Shown one piece after another: positions 56,285-64,000 of a stretch of DNA of 64,000 bases; the first letter of the stretch is position 1, and every line of letters starts with the position of its first letter. Under the pieces are notes generated by a model that searched no databases, was not told the origin of the DNA, and saw only the letters and a list, made by a program, of their open reading frames with translations. Location of the stretch: the NCBI GenBank assembly GCA_002279065.1, contig NCKB01000007.1, forward strand, positions 1 through 64,000, written 5' to 3'. The position numbers and the translations under genes were made by a program. This DNA is from Lysobacterales bacterium 15-68-25. GTDB taxonomy: Bacteria; Pseudomonadota; Gammaproteobacteria; Xanthomonadales; Rhodanobacteraceae.

Positions 56285-56533
56285 TTCCGGCCGCAACACG
56301 CGAACGCACATTCCGCAGGAAACTGCGCCGGATCGGGGGAACGCCCGCGGCGCGACGCTGTCCCATCCACCGCTTGCCCGCCGGCGGCCCGCACGCGTGG
56401 CCCGGGGCAACAGCAACCACCGTCGCCCCGCTGCGATCGCAGCGCACCGGCCTGCGGCCCGTCGTCACGGCGCGCGCAGCCGGCGTGTTCGCCCCAGCGA
56501 CGACGGGACCGGCAACGACGAGCGAGGACGTGG

Positions 56534-57736
56534 ATGAAGCGATGGCTGCTGGCGTGTTCCCTGTGGTTGATGTGTGTCGCCGCCGTGCCGGCCCATCCCG
56601 TCGAAAACCCTTGCACCATCCACCGCCACGACGTCCGTCCCGGTGACACAGCCGCGGCACTGGCGCGCCGCGATGGCGTGGACGCCCATGCGTTCGCCAA
56701 CTGGCTGGCACGCGCCGGCGATACGGATCGACGGGCGCTGCGAAGCATGCGTCCCGGCGATCACCTGGAGCTGTGCATCGCCAGGGTCGACGGTCACGCC
56801 GCCACGATCGACCGCCTGCGCGTGCGGTCCGATCGGGCCGGACGGCGCCTGGCCGCGCAGGAGTCGCGCGTGGTCAGCCTCGTCGGCGTGCGCGCATCGG
56901 TGATCACCACGCCGCTGGCCCAGGGCACGCCGGGCAAGGCCCATCCGCGGGTGTCGCAGGTACGCATCATCGAACCGCTGCCGGCAGGCACGCGCCTGGC
57001 GGGCGCGCTGGCCGACGTCGTCGGCCGGCGTCCGGTGGTGGAGGCCCTTGCGGCCTATGCACGTCACGTCTGGCATCTCCCGGCGAAGCTGCCGGAGGAC
57101 AGCCACTACCGGCTGGCGATGCAGGTGGGCCCCGGCCGCGGCAGGCACCGCGCACTGGCGATGGTGGCGCTGGAGGCACACGGCCACCTGTGGCGTGCCT
57201 ACCATTACGTCGACACCCGCGGCCACGACTACGTGGTCGGCCCACGCGGCCGCGGCTTCGAGGTGCTGCGACCACGCCACCCGGTGAACCACGCGCGCAT
57301 CTCCTCCGGCTGGGGCTGGCGCATCCAGCCCGTGCTCGGCGGACGCGAATTCCATCGCGGCATCGACTACGCCGCCCCCACGGGGACGCCGGTGCACGCG
57401 GCCATGGACGGCACCGTGAGCCTGTGCGACTGGCACGGCGGCTATGGCCGGGTGGTGGAGATCCGCCACGCGCACGGGCTGCGCACGCGCTACGGCCACC
57501 TCAGCCGCTTCGCCCCCTCGATCCGCCCCGGCAGCCGCGTCCATCGCGGCCAGGTGATCGGCTACGTTGGCAGCACCGGTCTCTCCACCGGTCCCCACCT
57601 GTACTACGAGATCTGGGAACATGGCGTGCGCGTCAATCCGCTGCACCACGCTCCGCTGACCGTGGCGGCCCGGCTCGACGCGCATCAGCGCAAGCGCCTC
57701 CGCCACCTCATCGCCAGCGTGCAACAGACCTCGTGA
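56534..57736 (+). CDS. M23-family murein endopeptidase
   Basis: A 400-residue exported LytM-type peptidase (signal LLACSLWLMCVAAVPAHP). A LysM-like or OapA-like N-terminal region (HDVRPGDTAAALARRDGVDA) precedes the M23 domain with zinc ligands His274 and Asp278 (EFHRGIDYAAPTGTP), RTRYGHLSRF and GPHLYYEIWEHG. It should cut peptidoglycan cross-links during growth or division. The set of metal ligands looks complete. GAGGACG precedes ATG 56534. Its stop overlaps the next start by four bases (GTGA). Confidence 0.93.
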   Translation: MKRWLLACSLWLMCVAAVPAHPVENPCTIHRHDVRPGDTAAALARRDGVDAHAFANWLARAGDTDRRALRSMRPGDHLELCIARVDGHAATIDRLRVRSDRAGRRLAAQESRVVSLVGVRASVITTPLAQGTPGKAHPRVSQVRIIEPLPAGTRLAGALADVVGRRPVVEALAAYARHVWHLPAKLPEDSHYRLAMQVGPGRGRHRALAMVALEAHGHLWRAYHYVDTRGHDYVVGPRGRGFEVLRPRHPVNHARISSGWGWRIQPVLGGREFHRGIDYAAPTGTPVHAAMDGTVSLCDWHGGYGRVVEIRHAHGLRTRYGHLSRFAPSIRPGSRVHRGQVIGYVGSTGLSTGPHLYYEIWEHGVRVNPLHHAPLTVAARLDAHQRKRLRHLIASVQQTS

Positions 57737-58548
57737 CCATCCCCGCCTCCCGCCTCGTGCTTGCCAGCCTTGCCTTCGCCCTCGGCCTGATCGCGACGAC
57801 GCAGGCGCAATCCACCACGCCACAGGCCGACGCAAAGGCCACGCACCGGGAGGATCCGGACGCGCTGTGGAAGATCGTCCACGACCACTGCGCCCCGGCC
57901 GCGGCGCAAGGCACCTATCCGCCCTCGCCCTGCGCCGCCGTGCACGGCGGACCGGGCGGCTACGTCGTGCTGAAGGACCGCCACGGCGCCTACCAGTACC
58001 TGGTGCTGCCGCTGGCCCGCACGCAGGGCATCGAGAGCCCGGAACTGATCCAGCCCGACGCGCCCAACTACCTGGCCGCCGCCTGGCGCGCACGGCTGTA
58101 CGTGGAGGCCGCGCTGGGTTCGACGCAGCCGCGCGAGTCGCTCGGTCTGGTGGTGAACTCGCCGGAAGGGCGCTCGCAGAACCAGTTGCACATCCACGTC
58201 GACTGCATGCGCCAGGACGTGCGCGACGCGCTCGCCCGCCAGCTTCGCCACATCTCCTACCGCTGGCGCTGGCTGCCCGTCGGCCTGCCGCCCTATGGCC
58301 ATCGCTACATGGCGCGCTGGGTGGACGGTGCCGAGCTACACGTCAACCCGTTCGCCGACCTCGCCCGCGCGCTGCCCGATGGTGACCGCATGGCAATGCA
58401 CGGGCTCGCCGTGGTCGGCGCTTCGCGCGGCGCGACGCGGCCGGGTTTCATCCTGCTGAGCGACCGGATCGGTCCCGAGGACCGCGCCAACATCGAAGAA
58501 CTGCAGGACGTCGACTGCACGCTGGCGCGCCGCCCTCCGGCACTCTGA
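57733..58548 (+). CDS. cdh: CDP-diacylglycerol pyrophosphatase
   Basis: A 271-residue exported or membrane-anchored enzyme (LVLASLAFALGLIATTQAQS) that splits CDP-diacylglycerol to CMP and phosphatidate. It belongs to the HIT-like Cdh family: DALWKIVHDHCAPAAAQG, SPCAAV, YQYLVLPLARTQGIESPELI and the catalytic HxH at residues 153-155 in NQLHIHVDC. The start is GTG 57733 within a GTGA overlap with the M23 gene, so the two are coupled; whether their roles are linked is unknown. Confidence 0.9.
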   Translation: MTIPASRLVLASLAFALGLIATTQAQSTTPQADAKATHREDPDALWKIVHDHCAPAAAQGTYPPSPCAAVHGGPGGYVVLKDRHGAYQYLVLPLARTQGIESPELIQPDAPNYLAAAWRARLYVEAALGSTQPRESLGLVVNSPEGRSQNQLHIHVDCMRQDVRDALARQLRHISYRWRWLPVGLPPYGHRYMARWVDGAELHVNPFADLARALPDGDRMAMHGLAVVGASRGATRPGFILLSDRIGPEDRANIEELQDVDCTLARRPPAL

Positions 58549-58668
58549 CCAACGCTGGAGACGCCCGCTCCACCCCTGAGCTGCGGCGCGACGTTCTTGC
58601 GCCCGCCTGCGCGCTAGCATGGCCGTTCGGCCGGACATTGACCGGCGACCATGACGGGGAACGATCCG

Positions 58669-60705
58669 ATGCAGGCAATGCGATGGATGGGCGTGATCGG
58701 CGCACTGGCGCTGGGCGTGGCGCAGATGGCGCCGGCGGCGGGTGCGGAAACCTTCGACCGCAGCGAGGGACTCAACCTCAACCGCTTCGTGCGCCAGGGC
58801 GACGTCGCCGCCCACATCGTGCTGCGCTCGGGCACCGATCCGCGGTTGATCGTCGCCTTCCCCGCCGGCAACAGCGGCGTGGGGCTGTGGTTCGACACGG
58901 TGTCTGTACCGGCCACCTGGCGCTTCGACGGTCCGGCCACGCCACTGACCCAGGCCGACGCGAAGGGACGCCCGCTGCACGGCGTGAGCTTCACCGCCAC
59001 CTTCCACGCTGCCGCGCTGGCGCCGAAGCAGGCGGTGCTCTCCAGCATCCGCGTGCTGCGCGACTACCAGGGCCAGGGCACCGCGCCTAAGTCCGTACTC
59101 ACCGACGCGCAGGCCGACGGAAACACCCTCGCCTGGTCGCGCGACCGCCTCGACGGCGCGCCCGGCTACGCGCTCTCGCTCACCGCCGTGCACGGCGCGC
59201 TGCATGACGGCCGCTTCGTCGCCGGCCCCGATGGCGACATCACGCTGAAGGTGGTCGCGCTCTCTGGCGAAACGCCGCTCACCCCGGTGTCCGGCCACGC
59301 CCTGCTCAACGGACACGCGCAGCACGACCGCGCCGCGCGCGAGGCGCTGGCCTTCCTCAGCTACCGCGAGAAATACCTCGCCGGCTCGTGGCGCTTCGAC
59401 ACCTACTTCGGCCGCGACACGCTGATGTCGGTGCGCCTGCTGATGCCGGCGCTGCAACCGCAGGCGGTGGAAACCGGCCTGCGCTCGGTGCTGGAGCGGC
59501 TCTCGCCCGACGGCCAGGTGGCGCACGAGGAGGACATCGGCGAGTTCGCCATCCTCGACCACCAGAAGACCGACGGCACGCTGTCCGACGCGCCCGTGTA
59601 CGACTACAAGATGGTCGACAGCGACTACCTGCTCGCGCCGGTGACGCAGGCCTGGCTACTCGACGACACCCGTGGCCGAGCCCGCGCCAAAGCCTTCCTC
59701 GCCGGCAAGCTGGGCGACGCACACGCCGGCGATGCGCTGATGCGCAACCTGCGCTACATCGCGGCACACACCAAGGCCTTCGCCGCCAATCCGGTCGCGG
59801 CGAACCTGGTCTCGCTCAAGCCCGGCGTGCCGGTGGGCGACTGGCGCGACAGCAACGACGGCCTCGGTGGCGGCCGCTACGCCTACGACGTCAATGCGAT
59901 CCTGATTCCGGCCGCGCTCGATGGGGCCAGCGCACTCAACCGCAGCGGCCTGCTCGCGCCCTACGCCAGCAAGCAGGACCAGGCCATGCTCGCCGGCCTC
60001 GCCCACGCCGCCGCGGTGTGGCGCGAGAAAGCCCCCGCGCTGTTCACCGTCCACGTCGATGCCGCCACCGCGAAGCAGGACGTCGCCGCATACGCCAAGG
60101 CCATGGGCGTGCCGGACGCCCTCGCGCTGAAAGCCATCGGCGACCGGCCCGTGCAGTTCCAGGCGCTGTCGCTGGATGCCGACGGCCAGCCGATCCGCGT
60201 GCAGAACAGCGACGGCGGCTTCGCCCTGCTGTTCGGCAAGCCCAGCCCGGCACAACTCGACGCCGAAGCCGAACTGCTGCGCCGCCCCTTCCCCGCCGGC
60301 CTGATGACCCCGGTCGGCATGCTGGTCACCAACCCCGCCTTCGCACCGACCGCCGAGCAGGCCCGTTTCAGCCCCGGCGCCTACCACGGCACCGTGGTGT
60401 GGTCATGGCAGCAGGCACTGGTCGCCGCCGGCCTCGCCCGCCAGCTCGCCCGCACCGACCTTCCTGCCGTCACCCGCAAGCACCTGCAAGGCGCGCAGGC
60501 CTGCCTGTGGCACGCCATCGAGGCCACCCGCGACATGAGCAACTCGGAACTCTGGTCCTGGCACTACACCGACGGCCGCTACCAGGTCGCCGCCTTCGGC
60601 GCGAGCGGCAAGGACGCGGACGAGTCGAATGCGGCGCAGCTGTGGAGCACGGTGTACCTGGCGATTCCGGAGCCCGCCAGGACAGCGGCCAAGTGCAAGG
60701 ATTGA
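58669..60705 (+). CDS. secreted (alpha/alpha)6-type glycosidase-like protein
   Basis: A 678-residue exported protein (signal VIGALALGVAQMAPAAGA). The middle block RFDTYFGRDTLMSVRLLMPA, with AHEEDIGEFAILDHQKTDG and GVPVGDWRDSNDGLGGGRYA, and the later WSWQQALVAAGLARQL, resembles six-hairpin glycosidases such as glycogen-debranching and related GH families. Acidic residues in HEED and DWRDSND are candidates for catalysis. I start at 58669, which has GGGGAA at good spacing; ATG 58651 is possible. I cannot name the family or sugar. It has no partner genes. Confidence 0.75.
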   Translation: MQAMRWMGVIGALALGVAQMAPAAGAETFDRSEGLNLNRFVRQGDVAAHIVLRSGTDPRLIVAFPAGNSGVGLWFDTVSVPATWRFDGPATPLTQADAKGRPLHGVSFTATFHAAALAPKQAVLSSIRVLRDYQGQGTAPKSVLTDAQADGNTLAWSRDRLDGAPGYALSLTAVHGALHDGRFVAGPDGDITLKVVALSGETPLTPVSGHALLNGHAQHDRAAREALAFLSYREKYLAGSWRFDTYFGRDTLMSVRLLMPALQPQAVETGLRSVLERLSPDGQVAHEEDIGEFAILDHQKTDGTLSDAPVYDYKMVDSDYLLAPVTQAWLLDDTRGRARAKAFLAGKLGDAHAGDALMRNLRYIAAHTKAFAANPVAANLVSLKPGVPVGDWRDSNDGLGGGRYAYDVNAILIPAALDGASALNRSGLLAPYASKQDQAMLAGLAHAAAVWREKAPALFTVHVDAATAKQDVAAYAKAMGVPDALALKAIGDRPVQFQALSLDADGQPIRVQNSDGGFALLFGKPSPAQLDAEAELLRRPFPAGLMTPVGMLVTNPAFAPTAEQARFSPGAYHGTVVWSWQQALVAAGLARQLARTDLPAVTRKHLQGAQACLWHAIEATRDMSNSELWSWHYTDGRYQVAAFGASGKDADESNAAQLWSTVYLAIPEPARTAAKCKD

Positions 60706-60841
60706 GGCTGAGTACGCCGCAAGGATTGGCTACTGCGAACGCATCGCGACGCCCTGCCTGCTGTCGAGCGGAAGCGGACATTTTTCTGAGCATGGACGGG
60801 TGACACCCGAAGTAAGGGGCGCCTGATGAGAGGAGCACGAG

Positions 60842-61138
60842 GTGCCAGAACCAACGACTGAAGGCCTCAAGCGCTATCCCGAGACGGCGGGATATAACGT
60901 GGACCTTGCCACCCCGATTCCCTGCGTGTGCGCGCCCACTTGCAGGGTCCGCTGCGCCGGTGAATGTGGCTGCGAGGCATGCTCAGTGCAGTTCACAACG
61001 TTCTGTGAGGCGTCTGGCCGCCTAAGTGCGCTAGCGCCAACATCGAAAGCGGAAGAAGAAGCACTTGATGCATATAGGCGCGCAGTAGGCACTGAACCGC
61101 CAACAATCATTCGGCGCGGTAGATTCGATGGTCGATAG
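60842..61138 (+). CDS. cysteine-rich small protein of unknown function
   Basis: A 98-residue protein from GTG 60842 with GAGGAG upstream. Residues 28-55 carry eight cysteines (CVCAPTCRVRCAGECGCEAC, then SVQFTTFC), a density that suggests a metal site or disulfide knot; the rest is polar. There is no signal peptide. Codon use is less GC-biased than in neighbours. It resembles no family I know, and it could be spurious, though the SD is good. It lies just before cassette locus B. Confidence 0.5.
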   Translation: MPEPTTEGLKRYPETAGYNVDLATPIPCVCAPTCRVRCAGECGCEACSVQFTTFCEASGRLSALAPTSKAEEEALDAYRRAVGTEPPTIIRRGRFDGR

Positions 61139-61156
61139 GGAAAAGGAGGTGGCGCC

Positions 61157-61204
61157 GTGGAGAATAGCCGGGTGTACGAGCGGCTTCTCGATGGGATTGC
61201 CTAG
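61157..61204 (+). CDS. 15-codon open frame with strong SD (truncated gene start?)
   Basis: GTG 61157 is preceded by AAAAGGAGGTGG and encodes MENSRVYERLLDGIA before TAG. The excellent SD suggests a real start. The frame ends where similarity to locus A begins (TTTCGACCCAGAG), so this may be the first part of a gene cut off by the accessory locus. Confidence 0.35.
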   Translation: MENSRVYERLLDGIA

Positions 61205-61270
61205 GTCTGCTTTCGACCCAGAGCGGCCGCTCCAGATCCGCATTGCTCTCTCCGACTATACGCCTAGTTG

Positions 61271-61404
61271 TTAACCGGACCCGGCAAAGATAAGCTCCCT
61301 ACAGAACAAGGATTTTCATCATAATATCTTGGCGAAATCGTACATGTATAACCGGACCCTAGGGTCTTCCTAATCGGTGGTTAAATCTCTTAGGGGATAG
61401 GTCA
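61271..61404 (+). other. leader of cassette locus B (attI-like candidate)
   Basis: Counterpart of the leader at 35825-35946: TTAACCGGAC (61271) and ATAACCGGAC (61348) are again exactly 77 bases apart, followed by TTAGGGG and a GTG start. The CGGCAAAGATAAGCT block and CATGTATA are also shared. It is AT-richer than locus A's leader and has diverged by substitution and small gaps. Confidence 0.55.
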
Positions 61405-61926
61405 GTGGCTGCAAGCACGAACAAGAAGCCGAGTCGCAAGATTATCAACGAGTGCGTCTACAAAGATGGCTCAACTTGGACTGTTCAGTATGGGGAGCTA
61501 AAGCGCGGACCGGGGAAGCCTCCGAAGGAGCAGCACCTATTCAAGATTGCGGCAGAAAAGCTGCCGTACGATTCGCTGCCGGCGGTCAAGAAGCATCTCA
61601 AGAATGAAGGGCACACCTATCAGGGCGTATACGTCACGTTTGATTCAATGGGGTGTCCGCGCTACGTCGGCCGAGGCAACATCTTCTCTAGGCTTGAGGC
61701 CCGCAAGAAGGCTCAACCGCTGGAACTTCAGTACTTTTCGTTCTACGTCGTGTCGCAAAAGCAGCACGAACGAGAGATCGAGACACTCCTCATCCGAGCA
61801 GCAAGCTTCCTCCTGGAATTCAACGACAAGAAGCGTCGTGTTGGGCTCTCTGCGGGCTCCATTAATGATTACGAGCCGGGGATGTTCTTTTATGAGCGGC
61901 ACCGCAAAAAGGGCAAGAAGGCTTAA
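61405..61926 (+). CDS. GIY-YIG nuclease-family cassette protein
   Basis: A 173-residue, very basic protein with a GIY-YIG core: GVYVTFD at residues 74-80 and RYVGRGNIFSRL with YVG at 87-89, Arg97 nearby and a later EREIETLLIRA with a candidate catalytic Glu. The N-terminal 70 residues (RKIINECVYKDGSTWTVQYG) are of unknown type. The start is GTG 61405, after the shared leader's AGGGG. Low GC. Its end overlaps an attC-like site. It could cut DNA as a defence or mobility factor, but nothing shows a target. Confidence 0.8.
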   Translation: MAASTNKKPSRKIINECVYKDGSTWTVQYGELKRGPGKPPKEQHLFKIAAEKLPYDSLPAVKKHLKNEGHTYQGVYVTFDSMGCPRYVGRGNIFSRLEARKKAQPLELQYFSFYVVSQKQHEREIETLLIRAASFLLEFNDKKRRVGLSAGSINDYEPGMFFYERHRKKGKKA

Positions 61927-62010
61927 CAGTTCAAGCGGACTTGCGCGGATTAAACTCCTCGCGCGATCACACATCCCGGCCGCGCAGGCCGCTTAGCTTG
62001 CACGCTGGGG
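61921..62010 (+). other. attC-like site B1
   Basis: GCTTAAC (61921) to GCTGGGG (62004). The inner arms TTCAAGCGG-ACTTGCGCGG and CCGCGCAGG-CCGCTTAGCTT pair well with bulges. The 3' end departs from GTTRRRY (C in place of T). The next gene starts 16 bases later. Confidence 0.75.
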
Positions 62011-62026
62011 GCCGTAAGGAAATTTT

Positions 62027-62938
62027 ATGTCATTCGGCAAGACAGTACGCATCTTCCTTCCCGATGGGGCCGTGACCGGGATACGTCACGCCGAGATTTC
62101 GAATAGAACCGGCCAAGCCTTGGCCTGCCCTCGTAGCAGGCTTGATGAGCTAAAAGACTGGCCGGAAGCGGCTAAACCTGGCGTATATATTCTGTTCGAG
62201 GCTCGTCTTGGCGATTCAAAGCCCAAGGCTTACATCGGCGAATCTGAAAACGTGGCTGACCGCCTACTTACTCATGACCGAAAGAAGGAATTCTGGAATG
62301 AGGCAGTAATAATATCAAACAAGGACGACAATTTAACAAAGTCGCATGTCAAGTATCTCGAATCCAGAATAGAGGCCCTTGCATCCTCAGCAGATCGTTA
62401 TGATCTGGATAATGGAAGCACGCCAACGCTATCTAGTCTTTCAAGATCCGACCGAGATGCCATGGAAGAACTACTCGAAGACATCCGGCTCTTTCTAGGC
62501 ACTCTCGGCTATCCAATACTCGAACCACTTCTAAAATCAGCAGCCACACAAAAAGGTGCGATATCTTCCGTAGCCGAAGGGGGTGCTTCCGAGGAGTTGA
62601 CATTCACAGTGCACGGCTTCGTTGCAAAGGGCGTGCAGACAGATGAGGGGTTTGTCCTCAAGAAGGGCTCCACAGCTTCCAAGACGAACTCTGACAGCTT
62701 GAATAACAAGCTAGCCAAGCTAAAAGAACAGCTGATCGCTGATGGACGCATCGCTGTTGAGGCGACATGTCTAAGGCTCAAAGAAGACATCCTGATGAGT
62801 TCATCGAGTTATGCCGCGGCGCTAATTGCTGGAACATCCCGCAGTGGGCCGCAGAGCTGGTTCGCTTCGAGCGGGAAGTCTTTGAAGGATCTTGAGGAGT
62901 TGGCTTCGGAGAGCACTAACGACGTGGCTGGCACCTAA
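62027..62938 (+). CDS. GIY-YIG nuclease-family protein with DUF4357
   Basis: A 303-residue protein: GIY-YIG domain in residues 48-140 (PGVYILFEARLGDSKPKAYI, GESENVADRL, with GVY at 52 and YIG at 69; YLESRIEAL holds a conserved Glu) and a C-terminal DUF4357 block (SSYAAALIAGTSRSGPQSWF). This pairing is known from proteins found with restriction and mobile loci. ATG 62027 has AAGGA upstream. It is low in GC, unlike the chromosome. Its TAA lies in the next attC-like site. Its DNA target and role are unknown. Confidence 0.87.
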   Translation: MSFGKTVRIFLPDGAVTGIRHAEISNRTGQALACPRSRLDELKDWPEAAKPGVYILFEARLGDSKPKAYIGESENVADRLLTHDRKKEFWNEAVIISNKDDNLTKSHVKYLESRIEALASSADRYDLDNGSTPTLSSLSRSDRDAMEELLEDIRLFLGTLGYPILEPLLKSAATQKGAISSVAEGGASEELTFTVHGFVAKGVQTDEGFVLKKGSTASKTNSDSLNNKLAKLKEQLIADGRIAVEATCLRLKEDILMSSSSYAAALIAGTSRSGPQSWFASSGKSLKDLEELASESTNDVAGT

Positions 62939-62987
62939 CAATTGAGCCAGAACCGCTTCGCGGCTCAGCTTAACTCAAGCGCTGAAC
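62933..62987 (+). other. attC-like site B2
   Basis: ACCTAAC (62933) to GCTGAAC (62981), enclosing TTGAGCC-AGAACCGC-TTCG-CGGCTC-AGCTTAACTCAA, close to a classic attC hairpin. Like B1, the 3' core has GCT for GTT. ACGTCCGCTATTGGCCGA follows, as after site A3. Confidence 0.8.
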
Positions 62988-63141
62988 GTCCGCTATTGGC
63001 CGATTCCAGACATCTGGTCGACAGCCAGCACGGGCAATAAGCGAGTGGTCCGAGACCACCCCATCGCGACCAGACGTGAATTCCTCAGCGCATCCTCTGA
63101 TAACGTCCCTCCCTTGCGCCAGCCACTTCCAAAGGGGACCC

Positions 63142-64000
63142 ATGTCTCGCTTCCGCCCGACTGCTCTCGCACTCGCCGCCTGCCTGCTCGCCTCGCTTCC
63201 GGCGCTGGCCGATACCGCCAAGCCGAAGCCCTCGCTGACGCCGAAGGAGATCCTCGCTGCCTCCAAGCCGGCCGAATGGCGCACGCCGGCTCCGGACAAC
63301 CTGCTGGTGATGACGCTGGCCGGCGGGCATCGGGTGCTGATCGAGCTGGCGCCGGATTTCACGCCGCTGCATGCGGCGAACATCCGCACCCTGGCGCATG
63401 AGCATTACTTCGACGGGCTGGCGATCATCCGCGTGCAGGACAACTTCGTCACGCAGTGGGGCGACCCCAACGACGACGACAACGCGGACCGCTCGAAGAT
63501 GAAGCCGCTGGGCACGGCGAAGAGGACGCTGCCGCCGGAGTTCACCCGTCCGCTGGACCGCAAGCTCGCATTCACCCGGCTGTCGGACGGCGACGTGTAC
63601 GCGCCGGAAGTGGGCTTCTCCGAGGGCTTCCCGGTGGCGCGCGATCCGGCCAGCCACGAGGAGTGGATCACCCACTGCTACGGCACCGTCGGCGTGGCGC
63701 GCGACGTGCCGCCCACCAGCGGCAACGGCAACTCGCTGTACGCGATCATCGGCCAGGCGCCGCGCGGGCTGGACCGCAACCTGGCAGTGGCCGGCCGGGT
63801 GATCGAGGGCATGGAATACCTCTCCGCGCTGCCGCGCGGCACCGGCCCGCTGGGCTTCTACGAGAAGGCCGAACAGCGCACGCCGATCGTCTCGGTGCGA
63901 CTGGCCGCAGACCTGCCGCCGGCCGAGCGGCCGAAGGTGGAGGTGCTGCGCACCGACAGCGCCAGCTTTGCCAAGCTGATCGAAGCCAAGCGCAACCGGG
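63142..64000 (+). CDS. secreted cyclophilin-type peptidyl-prolyl isomerase (partial)
   Basis: The first 286 residues of an exported cyclophilin; the gene runs past the window end. Signal peptide LALAACLLASLPALA, then a short helical lead (PSLTPKEILAASKPAEWRTP) and the cyclophilin core: VLIELAPDFTPLHAANIRTL, YFDGLAIIRVQDNFVTQWGD, and YGTVGVARDVPPTSGNGNSL with YAIIGQAP. Arg in IIRVQDNF matches the catalytic Arg. Insertions (EVGFSEGFPVARDPASHEEW) make it longer than cytoplasmic cyclophilins. It would fold proteins in the periplasm. AAAGGGG precedes ATG 63142. Confidence 0.9.
   Translation, partial: MSRFRPTALALAACLLASLPALADTAKPKPSLTPKEILAASKPAEWRTPAPDNLLVMTLAGGHRVLIELAPDFTPLHAANIRTLAHEHYFDGLAIIRVQDNFVTQWGDPNDDDNADRSKMKPLGTAKRTLPPEFTRPLDRKLAFTRLSDGDVYAPEVGFSEGFPVARDPASHEEWITHCYGTVGVARDVPPTSGNGNSLYAIIGQAPRGLDRNLAVAGRVIEGMEYLSALPRGTGPLGFYEKAEQRTPIVSVRLAADLPPAERPKVEVLRTDSASFAKLIEAKRNR

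Overview
The window is a 64-kb stretch of high-GC, gene-dense chromosome. Gene content fits a gammaproteobacterium of the Xanthomonadales, most likely the Rhodanobacteraceae (Rhodanobacter/Dyella/Frateuria type). This placement is inferred from codon use, TonB receptor and LacI/GH3 content, and c-di-GMP and chemotaxis genes; no rRNA or tRNA is present to confirm it.

Layout. 1-7,850: malate dehydrogenase, a class I aminotransferase, a broken GlsB/YeaQ-type membrane gene, a YidB-like protein, a secreted GH3 beta-glucosidase with its LacI regulator and a 14-bp palindromic operator, and a cyclophilin. 7,925-20,275: a polyhydroxybutyrate (PHB) use region: 3-hydroxybutyrate oligomer hydrolase, a LuxR-type response regulator, an isochorismatase-like protein, a large symporter-histidine kinase-receiver hybrid (CrbS/MxtR type), a PHB depolymerase-like esterase, a TonB-dependent receptor and a GntP-family permease. 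The two halves share a nearly identical 23-bp promoter motif, which suggests one regulon. Between them lies a ~690-bp intergenic element bounded by perfect 28-bp inverted repeats.

20,480-30,732: a small secreted lipase, typA/bipA, then a minus-strand operon that looks devoted to sulfur oxidation. It has a persulfide-sensor-like ArsR protein, a periplasmic DsrE protein, a solitary substrate-binding protein, two diheme cytochromes (one recognisably TsdA), a TlpA-like thioredoxin and DsbG. A 15-G homopolymer lies inside this operon. A hydrolase, a methyltransferase and a small unknown protein follow. 30,856-35,418: a DUF1800/DUF1501 pair, a DUF1579-like protein, and a PadR regulator with its HAAS-type membrane partner.

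35,800-37,100 and 61,200-63,000: two lower-GC accessory loci built alike. Each begins with a related leader carrying two TWRCCGGAC repeats exactly 77 bp apart, continues with short genes separated by integron attC-like sites, and ends with the same kind of 3' junction. No integron integrase is visible, so they look like integrase-less cassette clusters. Locus A carries a DUF7079 gene and two small membrane proteins; locus B carries two GIY-YIG nuclease-family proteins.

37,600-46,400: an XRE regulator, two chemoreceptors, two GGDEF/EAL proteins and a CHAD protein. 46,576-60,705: a QseBC-like two-component system divergent from an RND efflux operon, a YncE-like propeller, a dienelactone hydrolase, an M23 peptidase, a CDP-diacylglycerol pyrophosphatase and a large secreted (alpha/alpha)6-type glycosidase candidate. 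The window ends inside a second, secreted cyclophilin.
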